This document shows positions 1-9,167 of a stretch of 64,000 nt of DNA, one piece after another. The notes beneath the pieces are model-generated. The model did no database searches and was not told the origin of the DNA. It saw nothing but the letters and a program-made list of their open reading frames with translations. This DNA comes from Kribbella caucasensis (GTDB lineage: Bacteria; Actinomycetota; Actinomycetes; Propionibacteriales; Kribbellaceae): contig NZ_SNWQ01000003.1 in the NCBI RefSeq assembly GCF_004361855.1, positions 186,001-250,000 on the forward strand. Direction: 5' to 3'. Position 1 is the first letter of the stretch. Each line of letters begins with the position of its first letter. Both the position numbers and the translations under genes were made by a program.

Positions 1-1
1 G

Positions 2-877
2 ACGGTGCTGTATCAAAGCTCGACGTACGGGATCGTCGCGGTGGCGGTGGCGCTGCTGATGATCGGCGGCGAGTTCGACCTGTCGGCGGGTGTGGCGGTG
101 ACGAGTTCGGCGCTGGTGGCGTCGATGTTCAGTTACCAGTTCACCGCGAACATGTGGGTCGGGGTGGTGGTGTCGCTGGTGGTGGCGCTCGCGATCGGTT
201 TCGTGAACGGGTATCTGGTGGTGAAGACGGCGATCCCGAGCTTCCTGGTGACACTCGGCACGTTCTTCATGCTGCGGGGGCTGAACCTGGCGATGACCAA
301 GCAGGTCACCGGCAACGTCGCCACGAACGACGTGTCGAACATCGACGGGTTCGGCTCGGCCCAGAACGTGTTCGCCTCCCAGTTCACCGTCGGCGGCGTG
401 TCGATCCGGATCACGCTGCTGTGGTGGATCCTGTTCGTCGCGGTGGCCACCTGGGTGCTGCTCCGCACACGCGTCGGGAACTGGATCTACGCCGTCGGCG
501 GGTCCGCGCCCAGCTCCCGGGCGGTCGGGGTGCCGGTGAACCGGGTGAAGATCGGCCTGTTCATGGCGGTCAGCTTCCTGTGCTGGTTCACCGGCATGCA
601 CACGCTGTTCGCGTTCAACACGGTGCAGTCCGGTCTGGGCGTGGGCAACGAGTTCATCTACATCGTCGCCGCGGTGGTCGGCGGCTGCCTGCTCACCGGC
701 GGGTACGGCTCCGCGATCGGCGCCGCGATCGGGGCGTTCATCTTCGGGATGGCCCAGCTCGGCATCGTCTACGCCGGCTGGAACCCCGACTGGTTCTACT
801 TCTTCCTCGGCGCGCTGCTGCTCGGCGCGATCCTGTTGAACACCTATATCCGTCGACGTGCGGAGGCATCGAGATGA
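2..877 (+). CDS. Sugar/inositol ABC transporter permease (RbsC-like), 5' end cut by window
   Basis: This is the inner-membrane permease of a simple-sugar ABC importer of the RbsC/FrcC family. About 290 residues are visible and the frame is open to the window edge, so the N-terminus is probably missing (family members are usually 310-350 aa). Multiple hydrophobic segments alternate with short loops, and the family's Gly-rich cytoplasmic coupling region is present ([14 protein letters not shown], around residues 175-188 of the visible part). The stop overlaps the next ATG as ATGA, so permease and ATPase are translationally coupled. The inositol-type genes downstream suggest an inositol or related polyol as substrate, which is inference. 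The periplasmic binding protein is presumably upstream of the window. Confidence 0.9.
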   Translation, partial: TVLYQSSTYGIVAVAVALLMIGGEFDLSAGVAVTSSALVASMFSYQFTANMWVGVVVSLVVALAIGFVNGYLVVKTAIPSFLVTLGTFFMLRGLNLAMTKQVTGNVATNDVSNIDGFGSAQNVFASQFTVGGVSIRITLLWWILFVAVATWVLLRTRVGNWIYAVGGSAPSSRAVGVPVNRVKIGLFMAVSFLCWFTGMHTLFAFNTVQSGLGVGNEFIYIVAAVVGGCLLTGGYGSAIGAAIGAFIFGMAQLGIVYAGWNPDWFYFFLGALLLGAILLNTYIRRRAEASR

Positions 878-1758
878 CCACGACCACGGAAGCTCCGGCC
901 AAGACGCCGCTGGTCCGGCTCACCGCCTGCGACAAGAGCTACGGGAACATCATCGCGCTCGGTGGGATCTCGCTGGAGGTGGACGCCGGTGAGGTGACCT
1001 GTGTACTCGGCGACAACGGCGCCGGGAAGTCGACGCTGATCAAGATCATCGCCGGGCTGCACAAACCCAGCCACGGCAGCTACGAGGTCGACGGCGTGCC
1101 GGTCACCTTCGACTCGCCGCGCGAGGCGCTGGAGCGTGGCATCGCCACCGTGTACCAGGACCTCGCGGTGGTGCCGTTGATGCCGGTCTGGCGCAACTTC
1201 TTCCTCGGCAACGAAGTACGCAAGAGGCTCGGCCCGGTCCGCCGCTTGGACATCGACTTCATGCGCAAGACCACGAAGAAGGAGCTGCTCGACATGGGCA
1301 TCGACCTGCGCGACGTCGACCAGCCCATCGGCACCCTGTCCGGTGGCGAGCGCCAGTGCGTCGCGATCTCCCGCGCGGTGTACTTCGGCGCCAAGGTCCT
1401 GATCCTGGACGAGCCCACCGCCGCCCTCGGCGTCAAACAATCCGGCGTGGTGCTGAAGTACATCGTCCAAGCCCGCGAACGCGGCCTCGGCGTCATCTTC
1501 ATCACCCACAACCCCCACCACGCCTACCCCGTCGGCGACCGCTTCCTGCTGCTCAAACGCGGCAAAGCGATCGGCTACTACTCGAAGGACGAGATCACCC
1601 GGGACGAGCTCACCGCCCAGATGGCCGGCGGTGCCGAGCTCGACGAGCTCCACCACGAGCTCCAGCGCGGCGGCAAAGCGGCCGCCGAGGCGGCGCACGT
1701 GCTGGAGGAGGAGGTGCAGGAGCTCGGCATCACCCATGAGCCGACTGCCGGTTCCTGA
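874..1758 (+). CDS. ABC transporter ATP-binding protein (FrcA-like, single nucleotide-binding domain)
   Basis: This is the ATPase that powers the permease encoded just upstream. It has 294 residues with Walker A GDNGAGKS at 46-53, signature LSGGERQ, and Walker [13 protein letters not shown]. Many RbsA-type sugar ATPases carry two fused ATPase domains; this one has a single domain, as in FrcA-type fructose importers. The start is the ATG overlapping the permease stop (ATGA). A charged Glu/Ala-rich tail of about 40 residues follows the ATPase fold. A very strong hairpin lies 14 nt after the stop, so the transporter transcript probably ends there and the inositol genes downstream may have their own promoter. 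Confidence 0.92.
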   Translation: MTTTTEAPAKTPLVRLTACDKSYGNIIALGGISLEVDAGEVTCVLGDNGAGKSTLIKIIAGLHKPSHGSYEVDGVPVTFDSPREALERGIATVYQDLAVVPLMPVWRNFFLGNEVRKRLGPVRRLDIDFMRKTTKKELLDMGIDLRDVDQPIGTLSGGERQCVAISRAVYFGAKVLILDEPTAALGVKQSGVVLKYIVQARERGLGVIFITHNPHHAYPVGDRFLLLKRGKAIGYYSKDEITRDELTAQMAGGAELDELHHELQRGGKAAAEAAHVLEEEVQELGITHEPTAGS

Positions 1759-1772
1759 GACGCGCTCACCGC

Positions 1773-1801
1773 GTTGCCCGGGCCGCATGGGCCCGGGCAA
1801 C
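1773..1801 (+). terminator. Strong hairpin terminator after the ABC importer genes
   Basis: A perfect 12-bp inverted repeat (arms GTTGCCCGGGCC and GGCCCGGGCAAC) is separated by a 5-nt loop. It begins 14 nt after the ATPase stop. There is no clear U-tract, which is common for actinobacterial terminators. It separates the transporter transcript from the operon starting at 1854. Confidence 0.7.
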
Positions 1802-1853
1802 CCACCCGTCCGGGATCCTCATGCCCCAGAGACTTCGGAAGGACCCTTTCTGT

Positions 1854-2798
1854 ATGAGCACGACCGATTTCGAGAGCGTTCCGAACACGCGGAGCGTTCC
1901 TCGCCTCCGACTGGGCAGCTGCCCTGACTCCTGGGGCGTCTGGTTCGCTGACGACCCCCTCCAGACACCCTGGCACCGCTTCCTCGACGAGCTCACCGAG
2001 GTCGGCTACCGCTGGCTCGAGCTAGGCCCGTACGGCTACCTCCCTACCGACCCGGGACAGCTGACCGAAGAGCTCGAGAAGCGCGGGCTCAAGGTGTCGG
2101 GGCAGGCCGTCGGCGCACCCCTGCAGCATGCCGGCCAGTGGACGTCCATCCTGGAGGAGGCCCGCAGGGTCGCCGAGCTCGTCACGGCGGTCGGTGGGCG
2201 GTTCATGGTGGTCCTTCCCGGTGCCTATCGGGACGAGAAGACGGCCGAGTTCGGGGAGCCGCGCGAGCTCGACGCCGACGCCTGGAAGACGCTCGTCCGG
2301 CAGAACGACGAGCTGGGCCGGATCATCGGCGAGGAGTACGGCCTGACCGTCGCCTTCCATCCCCACGCAGACACGCACGTGGAGACCCAGGAGCAGGTCG
2401 AGCGCTTCCTCCACGACACCGACTCGCGCTACGTGTCGCTGTGCCTCGACACAGGGCACTTCGCGTACCGCCACGGCGACAACGTCGGGCTCATCGGCAA
2501 GTACGCCGAGCGCCTCGGGTTCGTGCACATCAAAGGAGTCGACCCCGAGGTCCTCGAGGTGGTCGACGCCGAGGATCTTTCCTTCGGCGAGGCCGTCAAG
2601 CGCGGCGTGATGGCTGAGCCGCCGAACGCCGAGCCGAAGATCGAGCCGATCGCAGCGGCGCTGCGGGGGCTCGACACCGACGAGGTGTTCGTCATCGTCG
2701 AGCAGGATCTCTACCCGTGTGACTTCGACGTACCGAAACCCATCGCGCAGCGGACCTACGACTACCTGCGTAGCGTAGGCATCGGAGGTGACGAGTGA
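1854..2798 (+). CDS. Inosose dehydratase-like sugar phosphate isomerase/epimerase (IolE-like)
   Basis: This is a TIM-barrel protein of the xylose-isomerase-like superfamily. Near the N-terminus the motif SCPDSWGVWFADDP followed by ELGPYGYLP is typical of IolE (2-keto-myo-inositol dehydratase) and close relatives. Metal-ligand-type residues appear in AFHPHADTHVE and in SLCLDTGHF. The start is placed at the ATG at 1854 because GGAAGGA lies 10 nt upstream; an upstream in-frame ATG at 1821 has no such site. It is followed directly by the IolG-like dehydrogenase, fitting a role in inositol breakdown after the first oxidation. IolE itself is the best guess, but other inosose or keto-sugar isomerases of this family cannot be excluded. 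Confidence 0.8.
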   Translation: MSTTDFESVPNTRSVPRLRLGSCPDSWGVWFADDPLQTPWHRFLDELTEVGYRWLELGPYGYLPTDPGQLTEELEKRGLKVSGQAVGAPLQHAGQWTSILEEARRVAELVTAVGGRFMVVLPGAYRDEKTAEFGEPRELDADAWKTLVRQNDELGRIIGEEYGLTVAFHPHADTHVETQEQVERFLHDTDSRYVSLCLDTGHFAYRHGDNVGLIGKYAERLGFVHIKGVDPEVLEVVDAEDLSFGEAVKRGVMAEPPNAEPKIEPIAAALRGLDTDEVFVIVEQDLYPCDFDVPKPIAQRTYDYLRSVGIGGDE

Positions 2799-3814
2799 TG
2801 ACGGTCCGGGTCGGAGTCATCGGTGTCGGCATGATCGGGCAGGACCACATCCGCAGGCTCACCCACGTGCTCTCAGGTTCGCAGGTGGTCGCGGTCACCG
2901 ACGTGGACCCGACGCGCGCGCAGGAGGTGGCCGATGGCCTGCAGGGTGCGCGGGTGCACGCGACCGGGCAGGAGCTGATCCGCGACGACGACGTCGACGC
3001 GGTCCTGGTCGCATCCTGGGGCGCCACCCACGAGGAGTACGTGCTGGCAGCCATCGAGGCGGGCAAGCCGGTCTTCTGCGAGAAACCCCTCGCCACGACG
3101 GAGGAGGCCTGCCAGCGGATCCTCGACGCCGAGGTGGCGAGCGGCCGGCGCCTCGTGATGGTCGGGTTCATGCGCCGGTACGACGCGTCGTACCAGGGCG
3201 TCAAGTCCGCCGTGGACGACGGCGCGATCGGAACGCCGCTGCTGATGCACTGCGCGCACCGTAACCCGTCGGTGCCCCCGTACGGCTTCACCACCGAGAT
3301 GATGATCACCGACTCCGCCATCCACGAGATCGACCTGGTGCGGTGGATGTTCGGCGAGGAGGTCGTCGCCGCCACTGTGCTGAAGCCGCGGCGCAGCAGC
3401 AAGGGCAGCGACGACCTGCACGACCCGCTGATCGTGCTGCTGGAGATGGGGAGCGGCGTACTGGTCGATGTCGAGCTGTCGCTGAACATCGGCTACGGCT
3501 ACGACATCCGCGGCGAGGTCGTCGGCGAGAGCGGCACCGCCTCGCTGGCCGAGACCGCCGCTGCAATGGTCAAGAGCGACGGTCGGTTCTCCGGCGGCGT
3601 GCCGGCCGACTGGCGGGAACGGTTCATCAGGGCGTACGACGTCGAGCTGCAGGACTGGATCGACGCTGTGGCGACCGGCGGGTTCACCGGGCCGAGCGCG
3701 TGGGACGGCTACGCAGCGGCGGTTGTGTCCGACGCCTGCCTGGAGGCGCTGCGGACCGGCACCCGGACCGTCGTCTCGCAGCGCGAGCGTCCGGACTTCT
3801 ACACCAAGAGCTAG
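2798..3814 (+). CDS. Gfo/Idh/MocA oxidoreductase, probable inositol 2-dehydrogenase (IolG-like)
   Basis: This is an NAD(P)-dependent sugar or polyol dehydrogenase of the Gfo/Idh/MocA family. The N-terminal Rossmann motif is GVIGVGMIGQDH, the conserved catalytic-domain motif EKP appears in CEKPLATT, and the C-terminal sheet domain carries ELSLNIGYGYDIRGEVVGE, a pattern common in IolG-type proteins. About 338 residues is normal length. The start at 2798 overlaps the preceding stop (TGATG) and has GGAGG 9 nt upstream; a GTG at 2795 is also possible. The setting among IolE-, IolH- and IolA-like genes supports oxidation of myo-inositol or scyllo-inositol to the corresponding inosose. The exact substrate is inferred. 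Confidence 0.82.
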   Translation: MTVRVGVIGVGMIGQDHIRRLTHVLSGSQVVAVTDVDPTRAQEVADGLQGARVHATGQELIRDDDVDAVLVASWGATHEEYVLAAIEAGKPVFCEKPLATTEEACQRILDAEVASGRRLVMVGFMRRYDASYQGVKSAVDDGAIGTPLLMHCAHRNPSVPPYGFTTEMMITDSAIHEIDLVRWMFGEEVVAATVLKPRRSSKGSDDLHDPLIVLLEMGSGVLVDVELSLNIGYGYDIRGEVVGESGTASLAETAAAMVKSDGRFSGGVPADWRERFIRAYDVELQDWIDAVATGGFTGPSAWDGYAAAVVSDACLEALRTGTRTVVSQRERPDFYTKS

Positions 3815-3828
3815 CGAGGCAGGGACCG

Positions 3829-4725
3829 ATGAAGCTTGCACTCGACCCGTACATGTTCCGTCGTACGCCGCTGCCGGAGCTGCCCCGGCTGGTCGCCGAG
3901 CTCGGCTACCAGTGGATCGAGTTGTCGCCACGCGACGACTTCATCCCGTTCTTCAACCATCCACGGGTGGACGACTCGACGGTGGCGGCCTTCAAGAAGG
4001 AGCTGGGCGCGGCCGGAGTCGGCATCTCGTCCGTGCTGCCGCTGTTCAGGTGGTCGGGCCCCGACGAGGACGACCGGCAGGCCGCGGTCCGGTATTGGAA
4101 GCGTGCCATCCAGATCACCGCCGCGCTCGGCGCCGACACGATGAACTCCGAGTTCAACGGCCGTCCCGAGCAGGCCGGGCGGAGTGAGGCGCAGTTCTGG
4201 CGCTCGATGGAGGAACTCCTGCCGGTCTTCGAGCGGGAGGGGATCAAACTTGCGCTCGAGCCGCACCCGGACGACTTCGAAGAGGACGGGAAGGCGGCGG
4301 TGGACTTGATCCGGGGCATCAACAGTCCGCTGGTGAGCTTCCTGTACTGCGCGCCGCACACGTTCCACATGGGCAACGACGCCAAGGGGATCATCGACTA
4401 CGCCGGTGACCTGCTGACCAACATCCACGTAGCGGACTCGTTCGACCACACCGGTTCGTCCGGGCTGCGCTACATCGTCAACCCGCCGGGATCCACCGTC
4501 CGGGTGCATCAGCATCTGGACATCGGCCAGGGTGAGGTCGACTTCGGCGAACTGTTCTCCTGCCTGGAATCGGCGGGCTTCGACGGCACGGTCACGACCT
4601 GCGTGTTCGCCTGGGAGGAACGCGCCAGGGAGTCGAGCACCTTCATGCTGCAGAAGATCACCGACTACCTCGCGGACTGGACCAAGCCGCCGACCTTCGT
4701 CTCCCCGTCAACCCCGTCGCAGTAA
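3829..4725 (+). CDS. iolH: IolH-like sugar phosphate isomerase/epimerase
   Basis: This 298-residue TIM-barrel protein has the hallmarks of IolH, a conserved component of inositol operons whose reaction is not firmly established. It begins with LALDPYMFRRTPL and contains IELSPRDDFIPFF, WSGPDEDDRQAAVRYWKRAI, MNSEFNGRPEQ, LALEPHPDDFEE and FLYCAPHTFHMG, all in the expected order. His and Glu residues in these motifs probably bind a divalent metal. The ATG at 3829 lies 14 nt after the IolG-like stop, with AGGGA 5 nt upstream. It sits between the IolG-like and IolA-like genes, as in other actinobacterial inositol clusters. Confidence 0.85.
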   Translation: MKLALDPYMFRRTPLPELPRLVAELGYQWIELSPRDDFIPFFNHPRVDDSTVAAFKKELGAAGVGISSVLPLFRWSGPDEDDRQAAVRYWKRAIQITAALGADTMNSEFNGRPEQAGRSEAQFWRSMEELLPVFEREGIKLALEPHPDDFEEDGKAAVDLIRGINSPLVSFLYCAPHTFHMGNDAKGIIDYAGDLLTNIHVADSFDHTGSSGLRYIVNPPGSTVRVHQHLDIGQGEVDFGELFSCLESAGFDGTVTTCVFAWEERARESSTFMLQKITDYLADWTKPPTFVSPSTPSQ

Positions 4726-4734
4726 GGAATCATC

Positions 4735-6237
4735 GTGAGTACTGACGTCAAACGCATCACCCACCTGGTCGGTGGCGCGCCCTGGACCGGGGTCGCCGAG
4801 CGCACCAGCAAGGTCTACAACCCCGCGACCGGCGCGGTCACCGGCGAGCTCGACCTGGCTTCGTCGGCGACCGTCGACGAGGTCGTGAAGGTCGCCCACG
4901 AGGCCTCCCGTGGCTGGGCCCAGACCTCGGTCAGCAAGCGGACTCAGGTGCTGTTCGCCTACCGCGAGCTGGTCAACCAGCGCAAGGAGCAAATCGCCGC
5001 GCTGATCACCGCCGAACACGGCAAGGTGCTCTCGGACGCGCTCGGCGAGGTGACCCGCGGCCTGGAGGTGATCGAGTTCGCTTGCGGTATCCCGCACCTG
5101 CTCAAGGGTGGTTTCAGCGAGGGCGTCTCGACCAAGGTCGACGTGTACTCGATCCGCCAGCCGCTCGGCGTGTGCGCGGTGATCTCGCCGTTCAACTTCC
5201 CGGCGATGGTGCCGATGTGGTTCGTGCCGATCGCCGTCGCATGTGGCAACAGCGTGGTGATCAAGCCGTCCGAGAAGGACCCGTCGGCGGCGAACGCGAT
5301 GGCCGAGCTCTGGAAGGAGGCCGGTCTGCCCGACGGCGTGGTGAACGTCCTGCACGGCGACAAGGAGGCCGTCGACCGGCTGCTCGAACACCCGGACATC
5401 AAGTCGGTCTCGTTCGTCGGGTCGACGCCGATCGCGAAGTACGTATACGAGACCGGGACGAAGCACGGCAAGCGGGTGCAGGCGCTCGGTGGCGCGAAGA
5501 ACCACATGGTGGTGCTGCCCGACGCGGATCTCGACCTGGCCGCCGACGCCGCGGTCAACGCCGGATTCGGCTCGGCGGGCGAGCGGTGTATGGCGATCTC
5601 GGCGCTGGTGGCCGTGGAGCCGATCGCCGACGATCTGGTGGACCGGATCAAGCAGCGGATGGGGACGCTGAAGACCGGTGACGGGACGCGCGGCTGCGAC
5701 ATGGGTCCGCTCGTCACGGGTCCGCACCGCGACAAGGTCGTCGGGTATGTCGAGGCAGGAGTCACCGAAGGCGCCGAGCTGACGGTCGACGGGCGGGAGA
5801 CCGAGATCGAAGGCGGCGCGGACGGGTTCTGGCTCGGCCCGACCCTGTTCGACAAGGTCACACCGGAGATGTCGATCTACACCGACGAGATCTTCGGGCC
5901 GGTGCTGTCCGTCGTCCGGGTCGCCTCGTACGACGCCGCGCTGGACCTGATCAACTCCAACCAGTACGGCAACGGCACGGCGATCTTCACCAACGACGGG
6001 GGCGCGGCCCGCCGGTTCCAGAACGAGGTCGAGGTCGGCATGGTCGGGATCAACGTCCCGATCCCGGTGCCGATGGCGTACTACTCGTTCGGCGGCTGGA
6101 AGAACTCCCTGTTCGGTGACACCCACGCCCACGGCACCGAAGGCGTCCACTTCTTCACCCGCGGCAAGGTCGTCACCTCACGTTGGCTCGACCCCAGCCA
6201 CGGCGGCCTCAACCTGGGCTTCCCGACCCACGACTAG
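4735..6237 (+). CDS. mmsA: CoA-acylating methylmalonate-semialdehyde dehydrogenase (MmsA/IolA)
   Basis: This 500-residue aldehyde dehydrogenase converts malonate semialdehyde or methylmalonate semialdehyde to acetyl-CoA or propionyl-CoA, the last step of inositol and valine catabolism. The catalytic cysteine is C285 in GSAGERCMAISA. The N-terminal motif VISPFNFPAMVPMWF and the C-terminal SFGGWKNSLFGD with HFFTRGKV are typical of the MMSDH subgroup. It starts at GTG 4735, 9 nt after the iolH stop, and is the last gene of the inositol-type operon. Family assignment is firm; use in inositol rather than valine catabolism rests on the neighbours. Confidence 0.93.
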   Translation: MSTDVKRITHLVGGAPWTGVAERTSKVYNPATGAVTGELDLASSATVDEVVKVAHEASRGWAQTSVSKRTQVLFAYRELVNQRKEQIAALITAEHGKVLSDALGEVTRGLEVIEFACGIPHLLKGGFSEGVSTKVDVYSIRQPLGVCAVISPFNFPAMVPMWFVPIAVACGNSVVIKPSEKDPSAANAMAELWKEAGLPDGVVNVLHGDKEAVDRLLEHPDIKSVSFVGSTPIAKYVYETGTKHGKRVQALGGAKNHMVVLPDADLDLAADAAVNAGFGSAGERCMAISALVAVEPIADDLVDRIKQRMGTLKTGDGTRGCDMGPLVTGPHRDKVVGYVEAGVTEGAELTVDGRETEIEGGADGFWLGPTLFDKVTPEMSIYTDEIFGPVLSVVRVASYDAALDLINSNQYGNGTAIFTNDGGAARRFQNEVEVGMVGINVPIPVPMAYYSFGGWKNSLFGDTHAHGTEGVHFFTRGKVVTSRWLDPSHGGLNLGFPTHD

Positions 6238-6353
6238 GCGAATCCGGGGTTGTGGAGGTGTAGCGTCGAGGGTGACACCCGGGGCACGAGGAGATACCGC
6301 GGCGAACAAGGCTCGTCAGAGCCGTCGGTAGTCATCGAGCCCAGGAGTGCGTC

Positions 6354-6467
6354 ATGGCCAAGAACAAAGGCGGACGCGAAGTCCGCAAGCCCAAGCAACC
6401 CAAACAGCCGAAAGCGAACCCGAGCGACAGCGCGATCATTCCGCCGACCAAGCAGGGTCGCAAGTAG
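6354..6467 (+). CDS. Small basic conserved protein (37 aa)
   Basis: A very small Lys/Pro-rich protein starting MAKNKGGREVRKPKQPK and ending PPTKQGRK. CAGGAG lies 7-12 nt upstream of the ATG. Short proteins of this type occur widely in bacteria without known function. No membrane segment or metal motif is visible. It stands alone between mmsA and a minus-strand LysR gene. The clear ribosome-binding site and the biased basic composition support it being real. Confidence 0.6.
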   Translation: MAKNKGGREVRKPKQPKQPKANPSDSAIIPPTKQGRK

Positions 6468-6495
6468 CGGTCTGCAGGATCTCGCGCCTGCATCG

Positions 6496-7389
6496 TCAGC
6501 CCGTACTACGCTCGCCGGCGTCCGCCAGTACGGCGGCCAGCGTGGTGGCGGCTGGCTCGTCGACGTGGCCGTGCAGGAGTTCGGTGCGATGAACCAGCCG
6601 AGGTGATTCGACGGGTACGGCCGCCACGCCGCCGGGCAGGGTGAGCGAAGCCGGCAGTACTGCGAGTCCGTGGCCAGCGGCAACGAGTGCGAGCAGGCTC
6701 AGCACATCGGTGCCGGTGTAGGTGAGGGTGGATCGGATGGCGTCCGTCTCGGTCGCCGCACGAAGGTCGGGCAGTGGTGCGGCGACCTCGGGGGCGTCGA
6801 TCCAACGTGCGTCGAGGAGGTCGTGCAGGTTGATTCGCCGGCGCCGCGCGAGTGGGTGGTCGGTCGGCAGGGCGACGACCAAGGGCTCGTTCTGGACGGC
6901 GGTCGTGGTGCCGTGGGCGGTCAGCTTGAGTGGGTCGCTCGGTGCGGCGATGCCGTCGACCAGGCCGAGGTGGTACTCGCCTGCGGCAACGCCTCGGGCG
7001 ACCTCCTCCCGACCCGCCACCGCGAAGGTGACCTCGATGCCGGGTCTGGACCGCCGGAGTTCGGTGAGCGCACGGGCGACGTGGGGTGACGCGGCCAGCG
7101 GTGTCGCGCCGAAGACGATCGACCCGGGCGGTTCCCCGACGACGCGGAGGACGTCTGCGCGGGCGGCATCCAGTCGAAGGAGGATCGGGCCGGCGTGTTC
7201 GAGCAACCGTTCACCGGCGGGTGTCGGGACCACAGGGCGGCGGTGGAGCAGCGCAGTACCGAGATTGCTTTCCAGGGCGGCGATCTGCTGGGAAACCGCC
7301 GATTGGGTGTAGCCGAGTTCGGCCGCGGCGGCTGAGAACGAACCGCACTCGGCGACCGCCACGAAGGTGCGGAGGAGGTGTGCGTCCAC
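6496..7389 (-). CDS. LysR-family transcriptional regulator
   Basis: A 297-residue LysR regulator. The N-terminal winged helix runs from MDAHLLRTFVAVAECGS through ELGYTQSAVSQQIAALE, with the recognition helix at about residues 25-48. A periplasmic-binding-protein-like effector domain fills the rest. It is divergent from the glutamine-amidotransferase-like gene at 7466, 76 nt away, so that gene is the most likely target by the usual LysR rule. No effector can be predicted from the sequence. Confidence 0.88.
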   Translation of the reverse strand: MDAHLLRTFVAVAECGSFSAAAAELGYTQSAVSQQIAALESNLGTALLHRRPVVPTPAGERLLEHAGPILLRLDAARADVLRVVGEPPGSIVFGATPLAASPHVARALTELRRSRPGIEVTFAVAGREEVARGVAAGEYHLGLVDGIAAPSDPLKLTAHGTTTAVQNEPLVVALPTDHPLARRRRINLHDLLDARWIDAPEVAAPLPDLRAATETDAIRSTLTYTGTDVLSLLALVAAGHGLAVLPASLTLPGGVAAVPVESPRLVHRTELLHGHVDEPAATTLAAVLADAGERSTG

Positions 7390-7465
7390 GCCGATCAGTA
7401 TTGCTTATCGGCTCTGCAGAAATCATCGTTGGCGCTGATCCGGGCAACGGTCGCAGGATGGGTGC

Positions 7466-8164
7466 ATGACTTCAGCTCATGCTTACAGTGCGCGGATCGC
7501 GTTGGTCGGGGATCGCTCGCCGCATGTTCGGTCGCATGCTCGGGCGCCCCTGCTGCTGGACGGACTACGCGAGCGGGAGCAGCTCGATCTCGATGTCTAC
7601 TGGGTGCAGACCGACGAGGTCGACTCGCTCGAGGGGTTCGACGGGATCTGGTTGCTGCCGGGGAGCCCGTACAAGAGCGAGGCCGGTGCTCTTGAAGCAG
7701 TCCGCACCGCGCGCGAACGAGGTCTGCCGTTCCTTGGGACGTGCGCCGGCTTCCAGCACGCGATGCTCGAGTTCGCCCGCAACGTCTGTGGCGCCGGCAG
7801 CGTTGCGCATGCCGAGAGCAATCCGGAGGCCGACGACCTGCTGATCGTCCCGCTCGCCTGCGCCCTCGACGGCCACGAGGCCGCCGTCCGGCTCCAGCCC
7901 GGATCCCTGGCCGCCCGCCTCCTGGGCGCCGAACGTTCGATGGAGCGCTACCACTGCTCCTACGGTCTCGACTCCACTCGCCTAGGCATGCTGGAAGACA
8001 AAGGCATGGTCTTCAGCGCCCACGACGACGAGGGCGCGCCACGGGTCGCCGAGCTGCCCGGCCACCCGTTCTTCCTGGCGACCCTCTTCCAGCCGGAGCT
8101 GGCGGGCGACGGGACCCGCCCCCACCCCTTCGTCCAGGCCTTCGCCCACGCCGCCGCTAAATGA
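7466..8164 (+). CDS. Class I glutamine amidotransferase-like protein (CTP synthase C-terminal-region-related)
   Basis: This 232-residue protein resembles the stand-alone family related to the glutaminase domain of CTP synthase. The nucleophile elbow is GTCAGFQ with C93. The catalytic His/Glu region reads GHPFFLATLFQPEL near the C-terminus. A CTP synthetase domain is absent, so its partner or substrate is unknown; some relatives are selenoproteins with Sec in place of this Cys, but here the codon is TGC. It starts at ATG 7466, divergent from a LysR gene, and its 3' end overlaps by 8 nt the 3' end of the minus-strand oxidoreductase gene. Confidence 0.78.
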   Translation: MTSAHAYSARIALVGDRSPHVRSHARAPLLLDGLREREQLDLDVYWVQTDEVDSLEGFDGIWLLPGSPYKSEAGALEAVRTARERGLPFLGTCAGFQHAMLEFARNVCGAGSVAHAESNPEADDLLIVPLACALDGHEAAVRLQPGSLAARLLGAERSMERYHCSYGLDSTRLGMLEDKGMVFSAHDDEGAPRVAELPGHPFFLATLFQPELAGDGTRPHPFVQAFAHAAAK

Positions 8165-9157
8165 CCGAGACGGGACGCGGTTGCATGCCGGCACCTTGGT
8201 AGCAGGCGTCGATGAGCTCCATCGTGGCGACCGCGTCGTCCGCATCCGTCAGCAGCGGCGCACCCGTGCGCAGGTGTGCGGCGAACGCCTCGAGCTGGTA
8301 GGCGTAGGACGACTTGGTGCCGAGGTGCTCGACCCAGGTGTCCTCCTTGGTCGTCACGATGACCCGGTCGTCCTTGTGCGGCAGGACGAAGCTCGGTGCG
8401 AACGCCTCGCCGCGAGTGCCGACGATCTTGCAGCTGAAGTCGACCTGTTCCGCCGCCATGCTCGTCCGGACCGCACCCGTCGCGCCGCCGGGGAACGCGA
8501 GGTCGGCGTTCAGCCACTCGTCGACGCCGGGCAGCCGCTTCCGCTCACCGGCCCGCGAGTTGATCAGCATCGGCGCCCCACCGGCGACGGCGCGAACATC
8601 CGCTGCGCGTGCAGGGCATAACAGCCGACGTCCATCACGGCGCCACCGGCCAGCGCGAGCGACCAGCGCGGGTCCTCGTCGGCCGGCGGCGGCATCACCA
8701 TCGTGGTCTCGACGTGCTGGAGCGCGCCCAGCTCGCCCTTGGCCAGCAATTGGTGCAGCCGCTGTGTCACCGGGTGGTAGACGTAGTGGAACGCCTCCAT
8801 CACCGTCACCCCACGCTCGCGCGCCGCGTCCCGGACCGCGGTGGCCTCGGCGGCGTTGCTGGCCGACGGCTTCTCCGTGATCACATGTTTGCCCGCGGCA
8901 ATCGCCTTGAGGTTCCACGGTCCGTGCAGACCATTGGCGAGCGGGTTGTAGACCACCTCGACCTCGGGATCGTCGAGCACGTCGGCATAGCTCGGGTGGA
9001 CCCGCTCGACCCCGTGCTCCGCGGCGAACGCCTCGGCCCGGCCGGTGTCCCGGGCCGCGACCGCGACCAGCCGGGCGCCGGTCAGGTGGGCCGGATCGAC
9101 GATCGCCCGGTCCGCGATCCGGGCGGCGCCGAGGATGCCGATGCGAAGCGGTTCCAT
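8157..9157 (-). pseudogene. Frameshifted Gfo/Idh/MocA oxidoreductase
   Basis: The N-terminal two-thirds (start 9157, with AAGGAG upstream) reads MEPLRIGILGAARIADRA and contains VITEKPSASN and MDVGCYALHAQRMFAP. The frame then runs into a stop. The rest of the family fold continues in another frame as VAGGAPMLINSRAGER through MELIDACYQGAG to the stop at 8157. Joining the two requires one inserted base near 8588, probably a lost G. Either the gene is a recent pseudogene or the base is a sequencing error. It is 10 nt downstream of the phytanoyl-CoA dioxygenase-like gene and belongs to the LacI-PhyH unit, so a sugar-derivative dehydrogenase role was likely. Confidence 0.8.
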
Positions 9158-9167
9158 GCCTTCTCCT

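Noticed and set aside
4708..6150. A 480-codon minus-strand frame opposite mmsA
   Set aside because: Same shadow effect; plus-strand aldehyde dehydrogenase motifs are complete.
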